Shown here: positions 1-10,520 of the stretch, in pieces | How positions within the stretch are numbered: position 1 is the first letter of the stretch | How the letters are laid out: each line of letters opens with the position of its first letter | Assembly (NCBI RefSeq): GCF_004011695.2 | Contig: NC_082419.1 | Coordinates: 372,001-436,000 of the forward strand | DNA: 64,000 nucleotides | Source of the DNA: Ascochyta rabiei | Lineage: Eukaryota > Ascomycota > Dothideomycetes > Pleosporales > Didymellaceae | Direction of reading: 5' to 3' | Notes under the pieces: generated by a model | The model's input: only the letters and a program-made list of their open reading frames with translations | The model's database searches: none | Told to the model about the DNA's origin: nothing | Made by a program: the position numbers and the translations under genes

Positions 1-970
1 GGTAGAATTAAATATATATAAAAGGTCTGCTATACTACAAAAATATATTCTTAATAGAACTAAAATATATTTAATTAAGTTATTAAGTAACTCTTAGTAA
101 AAACTTATTACTATACCTAATATAGCTGTACTAGACTATGCTATCTTTTAGAGATCCCTGCTAAAGCATGGTCGCCTGCCTATCTAGGTTTAGTTATAGT
201 CCGCCCTCTAAATCTCATGGTCCGATGACCTGCTTCCTGGAAGCTCGGTCCGTCGCTCTTCGACCCTTCCTGTAGCCCTTACCACAATATTTACAGATCT
301 CAGCTGCGTTATTTTCCATGTCCAGTAGACGCAAAAGTTGTGGTTGATGACAAGAAATTGAAGGGTCGTGAAATGACTGAGAATGTTTGATGATGGCTGC
401 CAGTGCGTCTTATTGTCTGTCGGCGGCGCCGCAGTGCGCCTTACTTTCATTACCCCTATCAAGCCAAGCAATGCTGACGGTCGTCGGATCCTAGCCTGAA
501 CTACTGCCATGGCTGCTGAGGTGAGAAGCTGGGTGTCTTTTGTGGATTCGACTGAATCATCACCTCAATCACATGTAGGATCTGTATTTGCTATCATAAA
601 AGACGTGAGGACTATTTCTGGTCTCGTCGTTGACTGTCAGAGACAGCGATCCAAGAGAAAGATTATTTCTTATCTTCTAGGGGTCCAGCATTGCCATTGC
701 CCATCCAAGAAGTGATATCCCAAATACTTTCGTTTTCATGATGGAAACCTCGTACAGGGAAAACCCCGAGATGGCCCGTGCTTCCGAGCCCTTCCTTTTG
801 CAGCCTGTGTTGTGAAGTACGTACCGACGTACATCAACTCATCTCAATCTATACAACCAATTCCACCTGAGAATCTCCTGCGACTACAGATCCACTAGTG
901 TGCTTCGGGGGCAGCAAAGAACTCCTGGACTCGATTAGACACCCTCTCTTAGGGCAATTGTCTTTACTGA
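1..970. other. Gene-free left edge, AT-rich at its start
   Basis: The first ~160 bases are strongly AT-rich with TAATTA/TATATA runs, unlike the ~50% GC of the rest. This resembles RIP-degraded or relic sequence, although no transposon was recognised. The remainder up to the kinase-like gene carries only short open frames on both strands with no recognisable domain or consistent coding character. It should also contain the promoter of that gene, but no clear TATA box was seen. Confidence 0.5.
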
Positions 971-2374
971 ATGCTTCGACATCTGCGATCGTTGTTGAAG
1001 GCTACCCTCCGACTTGGATTACCTATTTTGGCTTTCATCTTGATCTTTCACTTTCTGGAGCCTCTCAACAAGCAAATGCCGCCATCACCGTCTCAGGAGG
1101 TTGCATCCACTCTGCTTGCAGAAAATGGTCTTGACCTACTGTCAATATCATTATTGCAGTCGCTCTGGGCTGGATACGGGCAGATATGTCACGTCACTGC
1201 AGCCGATGGATTGGCTCCAGATTTCTTAGCTTCCCTGCCGGGAAATCTGAGGGACCCGCTCGTGAAAGAACACAGGGCCAAAATCGAGAAGCTGCGCAAG
1301 TCTTCGAAATCATATGCTGCGGATTCGACACCCCAACATACGCACTCCTTCATTCTCAAATTGATCACACCGCCACCAACAAGAGCAGGAGATGAGGGCC
1401 ACACCAGGAAGATCTTGAGCTACCAAGTTGAACAGTATTTTTACAGTCACTTAGCACCACAGCTGCCTGCGTCTGTGTTCGTCGCAAAGTGTCTGGCGAG
1501 CATCAACAAACACCACTCGGATGGTACTTCTACCACCGCTATGATCATGAGAGATTTGAAGCAAGAGTTTCCTGTGGCCGGCGAAAAGCGAGGGTCCTTA
1601 TCACGCACCCAAGTCAAAGCTGCACTAGACTGGCTGTCTGGATTCCATGGCTTCTGGTGGCCTCGAGTAGGTGATCTTGATCGCACCAAATTGGTGCTCC
1701 CACCGCTAGAGGAAGTCATGCATGATGGCCAAGATGCATCGGGCAAGACTGTCTGGCTCAACGGAGGGTACACCTACCTGGCTACGCGACGGAAAGAATA
1801 CGACGGCCTAGCAAACGACTACGAATCTGAGTGGAGAGAGGTATTGACAGAGCCGTCAGAAGGCCAGAGCCGTTCTATCTCGGAAATGGTCGCTGCGTTC
1901 CTCGCACCATCGGTGTCGGGACACGGTCCTATCGAACAGTACCAGACGTTGATTCACGGGGACGTCAAGTCAGAGAACCTCTTCACCAGTGAGTCGGGAG
2001 AGGAAGTAGCGTTCTACGATTTCCAGTACACTGGTCTTGGTCTTGGAGCATGCGATCTGGCGAAGCTATTCACTTGCTCTGTGCCACTCAGCATGCTAGT
2101 GATCGATGAACACGTCCCGCGCGCGTTGGAGATGCAAGATGGCGAGAAGCAACTGCTGGAAAGGTATTGGAAGAAGCTAAAAGACACAAGCAAGAAAGAA
2201 TATGCGTGGGAGATCTTTGTGCAACACTGGGAGATTGCTCTGGTTGATTGGCTACGCTTCCAGGCGAGCTGGGGCTTTTGGGGTAACACTGAATGGTTGG
2301 AAGCGCGTGTGAGGAGCATTCTGATGGATAAGAAGTTGAAGACCGCGTTGCAGAGGTCGACTGGTAGGACGTAA
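971..2374 (+). CDS. APH/choline-kinase-like phosphotransferase family protein
   Basis: Single-exon protein of 467 aa with the protein-kinase-like fold of aminoglycoside phosphotransferases and EcKinase/choline-kinase-like proteins. The catalytic-loop motif LIHGDVKSENLF lies near residue 330, and the metal-binding motif is AFYDFQYTGLG about 20 residues later. The N-lobe is present: QSLWAGYGQI (glycine-rich region) and FILKLI, which holds the ATP-contacting lysine. Family members phosphorylate small hydroxylated molecules; the substrate here cannot be deduced. The first ATG gives a hydrophobic N-terminal segment (residues ~13-32) that could be a membrane anchor. A second in-frame ATG at 1076 gives a soluble 432-aa protein that begins just before the conserved region and may be the true start. 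The tRNA downstream is an independent gene. Confidence 0.8.
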   Translation: MLRHLRSLLKATLRLGLPILAFILIFHFLEPLNKQMPPSPSQEVASTLLAENGLDLLSISLLQSLWAGYGQICHVTAADGLAPDFLASLPGNLRDPLVKEHRAKIEKLRKSSKSYAADSTPQHTHSFILKLITPPPTRAGDEGHTRKILSYQVEQYFYSHLAPQLPASVFVAKCLASINKHHSDGTSTTAMIMRDLKQEFPVAGEKRGSLSRTQVKAALDWLSGFHGFWWPRVGDLDRTKLVLPPLEEVMHDGQDASGKTVWLNGGYTYLATRRKEYDGLANDYESEWREVLTEPSEGQSRSISEMVAAFLAPSVSGHGPIEQYQTLIHGDVKSENLFTSESGEEVAFYDFQYTGLGLGACDLAKLFTCSVPLSMLVIDEHVPRALEMQDGEKQLLERYWKKLKDTSKKEYAWEIFVQHWEIALVDWLRFQASWGFWGNTEWLEARVRSILMDKKLKTALQRSTGRT

Positions 2375-2593
2375 TCACGGAGTTGGGATGGGTCAGACAG
2401 CCGCAATGAGGGGTTGTGTGCCCCACTTACCCCTCAATTCAAGAATCACTCGTCCACAGGCTCACTGTATATATTACTGTATAGAAAGCGTTCTGACGTT
2501 GATGCTCAAAGTAAGCGATTAGATTTTCTAGTATATAAATATTATTATTTCATTATTCAGCACAAGCTTGGTTGAATGTATCGACTTGAAGAT

Positions 2594-2675
2594 GCCCGTT
2601 TGGCTTAGTGGTACAGCGTCTCACTCGTATGCCTGCGAAATGAGAAGATCCTCGGTTCGATTCCGAGAATGGGCA
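2594..2675 (+). tRNA. tRNA-Thr(CGT) with a short intron
   Basis: A full cloverleaf can be drawn. The acceptor stem GCCCGTT pairs with AATGGGC (one G-T), followed by discriminator A. There is a D-arm, a T-arm CTCGG-TTCGATT-CCGAG and an anticodon stem TCTCA/TGAGA. The loop CTCGTA-A places anticodon CGT at 2626-2628, so the tRNA is threonine. A 10-nt intron at about 2630-2639 follows position 37, the standard place for nuclear tRNA introns. The mature length is 72 nt. The overall sequence resembles yeast tRNA-Thr(CGU). Confidence 0.93.
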
Positions 2676-2678
2676 CTC

Positions 2679-2683
2679 TTTTT
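2679..2683 (+). terminator. RNA polymerase III terminator of the tRNA
   Basis: A run of five T residues begins four bases after the discriminator base of the tRNA. This is the expected Pol III termination signal. Confidence 0.75.
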
Positions 2684-2913
2684 GCATCTTCGTAATATGT
2701 TGACATCGCTTTGCCTGAGACCAGCATGGTCCACGACTTCCATGGTGGTCTTTTTTTTTTTTTTTTGCGTGGCCAGCTCTCCAAACGCTTCATTTATACT
2801 AGGACAGTTCTAATACATCATGGAGTAGGTGATCATGAGCAAGCTTCTCGCCGTTATTTTTATCTATGTATTCACATTGTGATCTGTATGTGGCTATAGA
2901 AATCTATAGGAAA

Positions 2914-4215
2914 CTAAGCTGGACCAAGTCCATCAAAGAAGACCTCACCCAGAAGAGTGTATAATACCTGCTGGCCAGCCCATTGTTCCTCTGCAGCACC
3001 CCTGATCCTCTCAGCAGGCAGCACAAAGCCGTAGTCGCCGGTGTCAGGAAGCTCAATGGTATAAGAGAAATCAGCTCCACCAATAGCATACAGATGGTCG
3101 GGGGCAGCTCCAGTGGTAGTATACAGGGTGGCACCACTGGGTCCGAAAGTGAAAGTCGTGCGTCTGTCAGAGCTGTCGCGGATCGTCTCGCTCAAGACTG
3201 AAGCGGTCTTAGTCCACTTGCCGAGTTCGGGAGCGTACCACTCTTCCTTGGATCCGAAAGGCGAGAGGATGTACTGTCCATAACTGTGCCAGTCGATATA
3301 CAACTTAATTCCGACAGTGTCGCGCAACTTGCGTGCGTAGGCATCAAGGCCCTGGTTCTCGATTGTATCCGACGGCTTCTCACCCCTGTAGGCCTGCGCG
3401 CAGGCGTTCGTAGATGCGCCCAGCGAATTCGCATCCCAGCCGTACTCCCAGTTACGGTTGATGTCGGTGCCATAGCAGGTTTGGTTCTGACCTGGTGGGG
3501 GAGGTGTGCGAGTCTTACGCCAAAGTCGATCCTTCTCTTGCGAGTAGACGAAGCCATCTGGGTTGACGATGGGGAAGATGTGAAAGTCGTATTGGTTCAG
3601 GACTGACTGCGTGGTGTTTGTGGCGTTCTTGTGAGCGTTGATGAGCTGCAGAGTAAGATACTCCACGGTCTTGGAGGTAATCCACTCGCGCGCGTGCACA
3701 TTGCCGTGGTAAAGCACCGCGGGCTTTCCAGGACCTGCGTCACCGTATAGATGAATTCCCTGAATTGTGCGGTTCTCGTACGATCGACCGGAAGAGACCA
3801 GCTTGGAGTTGTTCGGGAAGGCCGCTTGGAGATCGGCAATATATTGCAGGTGCTCGGCGTATGGTGAGTAGGCATCGTACCATGACAGGTCTTCGATATC
3901 ACGTTTGCGATAGGCTTTTCGTTGGCCTTCCTTTTCTATCGAGTCTCCGAGATCCTTGTGCAGAGTGCGGTACTTCAGGCCAAGCGACTGGAGTTTCTCG
4001 AACTGATCTGCCGAGACGACAATATCGACGTGGGTATCGGTATCCTCCCACTGCTGGTAGGAGATAGTCGAGAGCTTCTTCTGCACCTCAGCTAGGTGGC
4101 CCAATGTGTTCACACGAAGAACCTGATAGCCAGCATAGGAAACGGCACCGCTGGACGCGGCAACAAGGCCTGCAGCAAGAGATGCCAAAAGCGAACGCAC
4201 AACGAAAGTCTTCAT
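2914..4215 (-). CDS. Secreted M14A zinc carboxypeptidase (carboxypeptidase A-like proenzyme)
   Basis: Intronless, 433 aa. Residues 1-21 form a signal peptide, followed by a ~90-residue activation propeptide and the M14 peptidase domain from about residue 112. The zinc ligands are visible: HAREW (H174, E177) and H310 in IDWHSYGQ. The substrate-carboxylate site is DINRNWEYGW and the catalytic glutamate is E388 in YTIELPDTG. The enzyme should be secreted as a zymogen and remove C-terminal residues from peptides during extracellular protein digestion. The dibasic KRD near residue 104 is a plausible cleavage point. Length and order match fungal metallocarboxypeptidase A proteins. A TATATA-like element lies about 60 bp upstream of the start. 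Confidence 0.95.
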   Translation of the reverse strand: MKTFVVRSLLASLAAGLVAASSGAVSYAGYQVLRVNTLGHLAEVQKKLSTISYQQWEDTDTHVDIVVSADQFEKLQSLGLKYRTLHKDLGDSIEKEGQRKAYRKRDIEDLSWYDAYSPYAEHLQYIADLQAAFPNNSKLVSSGRSYENRTIQGIHLYGDAGPGKPAVLYHGNVHAREWITSKTVEYLTLQLINAHKNATNTTQSVLNQYDFHIFPIVNPDGFVYSQEKDRLWRKTRTPPPPGQNQTCYGTDINRNWEYGWDANSLGASTNACAQAYRGEKPSDTIENQGLDAYARKLRDTVGIKLYIDWHSYGQYILSPFGSKEEWYAPELGKWTKTASVLSETIRDSSDRRTTFTFGPSGATLYTTTGAAPDHLYAIGGADFSYTIELPDTGDYGFVLPAERIRGAAEEQWAGQQVLYTLLGEVFFDGLGPA

Positions 4216-6206
4216 GCTGCAGTGTAACTCAACGAGGTTGGATGGACAAACTTGACGACCAAGAATCGGCCACTTTTATATACTTCTGCAGTGCTTGACA
4301 TATTCTGGTAAGCGTCTCAAGTTATGGTGACGGCGCCACGATTGCGTGCGATGTTGGCTTTGTGCGCATATGATCCTGCAAGAATACCTGGTGGCCCGTC
4401 TTTCGCGACGGAACGGTCTTGTCGTACAGATCAGATTAATGTCAGGTACCGTTCTTACCTTCCACTTTAGTGCTAGAGGTTGCATGGCATTTCTTGACAT
4501 TACCCAAAACCGCAGTTTTCGTGATACTCCTCATTGATGACGATCTCGGCTGCAGTGAACTTTGTGCCTGGAAACCCTCTGCAAGCTGGGTTCACCTCAA
4601 TTGATTACGTGGTGGACGGCAGGCCAAGGGGGTCCTGGTTGAGTGAACACAGGTGTGGCTGGATATTTTCGTCACGCTCAAACCACCAGACTTCCAACGA
4701 CCGGGAAGACTGGGGAGGCTGGAAAGACCGTCGACGAAGAGCTCATTTGGCGATGGAAACTAAGAGACAGTGCGAGAAGGTAGGAAGACGCGTGAGCGTG
4801 CCAAGAAATATAAGTGGGTCCAAATGACGCCAACATCGTAGCGCTGAACTCTCCAGAGGTGGTCAATCGCCACGACTTTGCCTACTGCCTGTTTCAATGA
4901 GAGTGAAATTATTGGTAAGTTGAAAACGAAGCATTGAATGCGCACAGCTCGCGTCGACGCCCGACACCAGAACAATATAGTCTTGAAAAATGTGTAAGGA
5001 CTCAGATCCAGTGACCCGGGACCGTAACGACATGAAGGAAAGAGGAGAATTGACTTCGACGGTTTCGCTCAATGGCTATTTGTGGCGGGTTTATTTGAGC
5101 CGTCCAGGAACCTCTATACCTCCTCGATCATCTGATCTATGACCGTGTATGCAGGTGGGGAATTCGCACTGTGAAGCAACGGGTGAAGCGGTCGGTCGTC
5201 AACAAACTCGTCGCTCAGGCCCATGCCATGGTTTCTGCTTGCGGCCCAGATGCACTTCAAGATCTTCTGTAGCAGGAAGGAGGCGAAGAATCCAGGAATG
5301 AAACCGACGATGAATTCGCAGTCAAGGCCGGTTTCGAGCTTGACATTCCCACAGTGATAGAGCCGCTTCTGCGCGTATGACAGTGGTCGTTGGTATGCTG
5401 ACCGTGATGTATTGCGTATTTATTTCAACGAAAATGCAAGGTGGGGCGGCTAACTCGAAAACATCATCCGAGTTGATAGCCACTGGTTCAGTCAGCAGGA
5501 TCGGCACCAGCAGATGAATGATAGAGCCGATATGTTGAAAAAGTAGGGACGACCATTTGACGTTTGGCAGCGGTCAGCGAAAGCAATTCCGAGCTTATAT
5601 TGGCGACTTTGAAGATTACGACGACGAGAAGTTTAGATAGAGGGAAGAACAAGGGTTCCAGGCAAGTACCTCCTCCATTCTGTACGAGTGTGCGTAGCTG
5701 TGGTAGCTCGCAACCACGGCTGAATTTTTTCCAAAAAACAATAATATCGCAGCATTAAGGTATGGACCATGAATTTAATCACGATGCTCTGCTGCACCAC
5801 AACAGAATTGCACACAAAGGTGCAATTTGAACAGTATGCATCTTGCTACGCTGTATATGGCGTACATCGAGAGACCTATGTTGACATGAAAGGCGACTTG
5901 GAAGATCATCATGAATACAAAGAACTGGAAATGCTTCTCAAAAGGGGGCTGCAGGTGCATCTTGAGCGATCTAACGGTCAAACGGCGTCGAAACAATTCG
6001 TAGACATGTGAAAGAAATGGATACCGCAGCTCAACATAGCTGGTTATCTAACAAAACGCAAGACCACTTGCACCATGCGTCAAAGGAAAGATTGTCAAGG
6101 ACGAGAAAAGGGTCAAACCCCCAAGCGATTCACTGGTTCAACCAGTTGGACGTACCACTGAATTTACCGTACAGATCCTGCACAAATACATAAACCGCAC
6201 CCTAGA
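4216..6206. other. Long gene-poor stretch (2 kb)
   Basis: No complete gene was found. The first few hundred bases should hold the M14 gene promoter. Short open frames occur on both strands but lack start, splice and domain support. The only stretch with protein-like character is on the minus strand at 5114-5419 (listed separately). Base composition drops toward AT-rich near 5700-5900. Confidence 0.4.
5114..5419 (-). pseudogene. Possible gene relic or unannotated last exon
   Basis: An open stretch of 102 codons without an early ATG ends at a TAG at 5114-5116. It reads as plausible protein, with an internal hydrophobic stretch FIVGFIPGFFASFLLQ followed by a hydrophilic tail ending IDQMIEEV. 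A neighbouring minus-strand frame (5322-5507) also looks protein-like but is offset, so two frames may once have been continuous. Alternatively they are exons separated by an intron not resolved here. No family recognised. Confidence 0.2.
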
Positions 6207-6782
6207 CTACGAGCACGTCGGACTCGTCGACGGTCTTGACGCCGCATTGGTTGGATTCGACTGTCCACAACCATTCACCACGCCCAAAAGCGTGTCATCG
6301 ACCGCAGCATCATAAGCCGCGCCACAGTTGGCGTCGCTACTCGACGTCAGCGTCACCGAAGCGCCGAATTAAATGTGATCGACGTACCTAGCGCCACCAG
6401 ACGCGTTATTGAACCACGAGCAGACATCGTGCGAAAAGCAGTCCTGCGTGTACGCGTTGCCCAGTGCTGTACCAGAGCAGCCTGCGCCACAGCGGCCGTT
6501 GCATGAATAACTGTTCTCTGTCAGTCTGAACCATGTCTGCAATAGGTAGGTGTATCGATGATTGAGGGTCGGGACGTACTCTCCGCCTGTAACGCTATTG
6601 GTACCAAAGTTGCTACCGACAGTGCCAGTCCAGCTACATGTTTTGCCTGCGCTGTTTTTCCATGTAGCGGTCGCTGTGGCACCGACTTTCAGGCACGTCA
6701 CGGCGCGTTTCTCGAGGAGCGCGGTCGGGGAAGTGGATACAAGACCTGCGAGGGCGAGGGGTGCGAGGAGCGTGAGCTTCAT
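6207..6782 (-). CDS. Small secreted cysteine-rich protein with a CxxHDxC motif
   Basis: Three exons give about 156 aa: 6782-6580, 6525-6388 and 6339-6207. The first intron (54 nt) has no stop and keeps frame; the second (GTACGT...GAG, 48 nt) is needed to reach the C-terminal exon. The first 18 residues are a signal peptide, then a KR site. The mature protein has ~10 cysteines and the motif DCFSHDVC. That pattern matches the phospholipase A2 active-site signature CxxHDxC, so a PLA2-like fold is possible but unproven. Size, secretion signal and cysteine content also fit an effector-like or cell-wall protein. The terminal exon contains NCGAAYDAAVDD, a pattern I recall from homologous small secreted proteins. 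Confidence 0.7.
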
Positions 6783-7173
6783 TGTGGGTGATGGGTGTTT
6801 GAAGGCAGACGAGACGGTAGATTTCGGTTGGTGTATGGGCGTTGCGTCTTCGTATATGTGATGGCCCGGTCTTCTCTGTTTACTGACGTGTATTTCGGTC
6901 TTATATTAAATGGATCCCTTCTTCCGTCAAAGCCGAGGGTTTGCTACTCACGCAGCGAGCTTGCGACGGAACTGGATACCGTATAGAGCTCAAGCATACA
7001 CCACAAAGTCGTTCAGTAGAACCAGTGTACCACGTGCATTCGCATTAGCCTTCTGCTAGTAAACAATCGACGTACACGCATAGTTTCGGGCATACTTTTC
7101 CACCAAGTTCTCCGTCTAGGTCGACCAGACACCTCAATCAAGCACCCGTTAGTACAGCGCAGTGTGGACTTAG
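6783..7173. other. Intergenic, no gene seen
   Basis: Upstream region of the secreted protein gene. No supported coding region; nothing recognised beyond the small transposon that begins just downstream. Confidence 0.5.
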
Positions 7174-7301
7174 TACAAGGGGGGTGCCTGAACGGGGCAG
7201 AAATACGAGCTACTTGCACTGAGAATCTAGTGATCTTTTACAAGAAGAAACCCCGGCTGTGGCAAATCGTACTTCCACTCCGTTCAGGCACCTCCCTTGC
7301 A
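7174..7301. mobile_element. 128-bp MITE-like element (family A)
   Basis: Two ~45-bp ends are imperfect inverted repeats of each other. The left end begins TACAAGGGGGGTGCCTGAAC and the right end, reverse-complemented, begins TGCAAGGGAGGTGCCTGAAC. The repeats continue through a GAARTACGA block. The same two ends, in the same order, bound the 995-bp composite at 14695-15689, so this is a dispersed repeat family. There is no internal coding capacity. Superfamily unassigned. Confidence 0.75.
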
Positions 7302-7707
7302 GCTGGTGGTAACTTGTTACACGGCCCTTTTAGTATTCACCATGTGGTTGATCTGCCCGACGTGTAATTTACTGCAGGACGTATTTCCTAATTCGGGTCG
7401 TCACCAGCCTTGGCCCGTCCGCATACAGCAGTGACGTTGCAAGTCCGGGGTAACGACATGCAAGGGTTCGATGTTGCAATGCCGTTGCACCCCACATGTT
7501 CGGCGATTTGGAAGCTGTGTCATTTGTTTGTTGTGGACAACAGTGTTTCGATGGTAATGTATTGTCGATGATCAATCCCTGTAGACGTAACAGTCATCTT
7601 GCGCACTGAACATACATGGCCACGACATTGCAACTGACAGACACCGGTAGATGTTCGCTACAGTCAAGCTCGAATCTATTATAGTCTTCGGCGACACTCG
7701 TTATTAA
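7302..7707. other. Intergenic, no gene seen
   Basis: Lies between the MITE and the 3' end of the RNase H gene. No coding frame or repeat structure supported. Confidence 0.5.
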
Positions 7708-9522
7708 TTAGATACCGTTCAAAAACGCTCTTCCGAAGCCCGCTCCTGCACCAACTGATTGTTGTGGCGGTGCGCTCTCGTCAGCCGCAGTCTGAGCTGA
7801 GACGTTGGCAGCGGTGAAGTGTGGCGAGGCCTGGTTCATGAATTGCTCGGCGGAGAAAGTGTCAAAAATCTCGTCTTCTTCCCTGTCCTCTCGTTCTTGC
7901 TTTTTGACTTGCTCCCACTCCTCCCTCGTCTTGATGGGGCTTATCAGCGTGGTTGAGAACTCGATTTGACCTCTCAGCTCTGGTGTGCTATGTCTTGAGC
8001 CGTTCACAGCCAGCTGGTCAGCTGCAACGTTGCCTGGATTATTGGCGTGCCCCTTGATCCACTTGAAGTTTGTTTTCGCCTTGCATGCTTCCCTCTCACA
8101 TACTCTGGATACGATGGGCTCTACAAGGTCCCTGTTTTCAACATCTTTCCCAGCCGAGTTTTTCCAACCATTTCTCAGCCACTTCGGAGACCACTCTGTG
8201 ATGCACCGTATTGAGTAATATGAGTCGGTGCAGATCAAGATGTCCCGATCGATAGGAGCATGATCGAGTGCTCGGGCGATAGCAGTCAGTTCGGCACGCT
8301 GGTTCGTCTGTTTCGACCCCCGCAGTGGCTCAGAAACATTCCTACTTGTAAGGTCAGCTTGTGTTCAGCCGAAGTGACCAGAGACCATTCACCTCTTGTC
8401 GTTTGGGCCAAAGTAGACGCCAACACCAGCCACTGCTCCAGTTTGACCATTTCCCAGTGCGCTGCCGTCGGTGTAGACGACGACTTGTCCCGTGAAATCG
8501 CCAGTCGGTTGCTTCTTCATGGCCATCAGCTCGGACTCGGTCTTGTGTCTTATGGCACCACTCTCGAGATCTATCTTCAGTGTGCGGTCGAAGCCGTCTT
8601 CAGCTCCATCGGGCAATGGCCCCATCCCGGGCTCATACGTGACATTGTCATTAGGGATGCCCGCTGTTGCCTGTCCATTGTTCTTCTTGTGCTTCTTCAA
8701 CACGTTTTCACTGGTTCTGCCATCCTGGTCGACTGCAGATGGTGCCTCAGACAGGTCACCTCGCAAGCTGATGGGTACGCTGTGATCTCGTCTGTGCTCG
8801 TTGACAAAGGTCTGGGCTTCTTCGCGTGTGGCAAAGCTTTGCTGGAGCCCACCACTGCAGCCCTTGATCTGCGCTTGTGTCGACGGCCAATCTGTGTATA
8901 CGCCAGGAACGTGCCCGATGGCTACACCATAGAATTTTGCCTTTCCTGACTTGGCTGCAGACTTGTGTGCGCTTTTTACGAAAGCTTCTGCGTCGGTAAG
9001 TGAATCGAACTTTCTGTCTAATCTCGTCAGCACGCATGGCAACGGAGCGGAAGTGAATACAAATCCCACATTCGGCTTTTGTGCCTTTGGTCTGTGCCTC
9101 GCAGTCACGCCAGCTGTAGTATACGCCTGGCGTTTGACCAACCCTTACGGCGTAGAAAGTAGGCCCCGCACTCCTCTTTCGCTTTCCGCTCGATGTGTTT
9201 GACGTCACTGACTTTGCGTCGCCCATGTCGTCGTCGTTTGTTCCTTCGTCTTTTTCTTCTCCAGCAAGAAACTCGTCAAAGCGAGCTTCGGATATAGGGT
9301 CTGCGTGGGTAGATGATCGCCGGCAATGGCGTGGCCAACGCGGTCGTTCTGGGAGCAAGAAGAGTGTGGAACAGGTTTTGGTGGCGTGCGTATCTTTGAC
9401 GCGCGATGGCCTGCCCAGTTCAGCTTTGTTGGCGAAAGAATTAGAAGGTCAACTTACAGGCCGGAGGTCCGCAACTGGCTGACTGGGCGCTGACCGGCAA
9501 ACAGCCTAGAAAGCCGTTTCAT
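7708..9522 (-). CDS. RNase H1 with two N-terminal hybrid-binding (viroplasmin-like) domains
   Basis: Four exons, 554 aa: 9522-9458, 9410-9070, 9017-8393, 8341-7708. The three introns are 47, 52 and 51 nt and all joins keep frame. The enzyme cleaves RNA in RNA-DNA hybrids. Two hybrid-binding domains are recognisable: FYAVRVGQTPGVY...KFDSLTDAEAF and FYGVAIGHVPGVY...ATREEAQTF. The RNase H domain follows with its acidic residues in YTDGSA (~313), QRAELTA (~353), CTDSYY (~380) and GHANNPGNVAADQLA (~440). The N-terminus MKRLSRLFAGQRPVSQLR is basic with no acids, resembling a mitochondrial presequence. The first exon rests on splice signals only, so the start is less certain than the rest. Confidence 0.88.
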
Positions 9523-10055
9523 GTACTACACAGGACGAAGGGTAAAAATGTGGCGTTGTGTCTTGGCCAGACCGACTCGCTGTCAACACCTCACGCTGGT
9601 TGTGGTAGGGGAGGGGAGGGCAGGTGCGACCCAGGGCAGCTTGGGAGGTTGAGCAGGGACCCCTGGCGAGTCGAGGTCTCTCTTGCCTGGCATAGCAAAC
9701 ATCAATCTCTGCCAACCTAGCTGTCAGATCGTAACATGTGTAGACCAGACAATGGCAGCAGTCGTCATGCACATTAGTAGACACGGCAGCCAATGTGACG
9801 TCCAAGAGGATCACTACAATAGCTCGACACGGGCGGGGCGAAATGTCGCGATCCGAGCCTCGGCGTTATGGCGTCCGAAACTAGAGATCTAGAGACTACT
9901 CGAGGTTCACATGAACTGGACTTCTCGTGCACATCATCATCTGCCAGAGTGGTCTGTTGACTGCAATACAAGCTGTGCACGGCCCCAGCCCAGTTCACAC
10001 GACGGCCACGTTGTTGTCAGGCTCACTTCTGCAAACACGCTCAACACCCATCGCC
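9523..10055. other. Divergent promoter region
   Basis: Separates the RNase H gene (minus) from the DUF202 gene (plus), so both promoters should lie here. No TATA box or repeat stands out. Confidence 0.4.
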
Positions 10056-10520
10056 ATGTTTGAAGGCCGTCGTGTCGCTGACCGCTACCACTTGCGCCTT
10101 CACCGCGCACGCTCCGTCATTCTCACCCCGGCCGAGATGGTAGAGATTCGCGCAGCGCAGCGAACCTTTGAAGGAGCTTACATTCGTACTGCCATTGGAC
10201 AGTTCTCGTTTGCACTCATCGTGCTCAAGATCTTCACGGCCGAGTTCTACTCGATCGGTGCGCTGTTCGCTGTGTATGGAGCAGGCATTCTGTTCATCAG
10301 CTTGTTCAGACGACAGCAAGGTGTGTGCACCATCGAAGCACAGGCGTGGGCGTGGAGCTGACAGACGACAGGCAACAGACAGTTCTTCTCTGAGCTGGGC
10401 GAGGATGGGCTCCATAGGAAGAAATTCAGAACGAGTGGGAATGTGGTGAGCGTGTTGACGGCGTTGAGTATGTCGGCGTACATCTGCTTGCTGGTGCTCA
10501 CGCTGCGACTCGAGACTTGA
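10056..10520 (+). CDS. DUF202 family small membrane protein
   Basis: Two exons (10056-10320 and 10372-10520) give 137 aa. The 51-nt intron begins GTGTGT and ends ACGACAG after a CTGAC branch site. Exon 1 carries the DUF202-type start (LxxERTxL replaced by a basic LRLHRARSVILTPAEMVEIRAAQRTFEGAYIR) and two membrane segments. Exon 2 supplies the last segment, YICLLVLTLRL. DUF202 proteins are small membrane proteins, some fused to SPX domains in vacuolar transporter chaperone proteins. No SPX or catalytic part is present here. Assignment to DUF202 rests on topology and the AxRTF...AYIRTAIGQF pattern. Confidence 0.7.

Noticed and set aside
8260..8949. 229-codon plus-strand open frame
   Set aside because: Antisense to the RNase H1 exons, whose domains and splice sites are clear.
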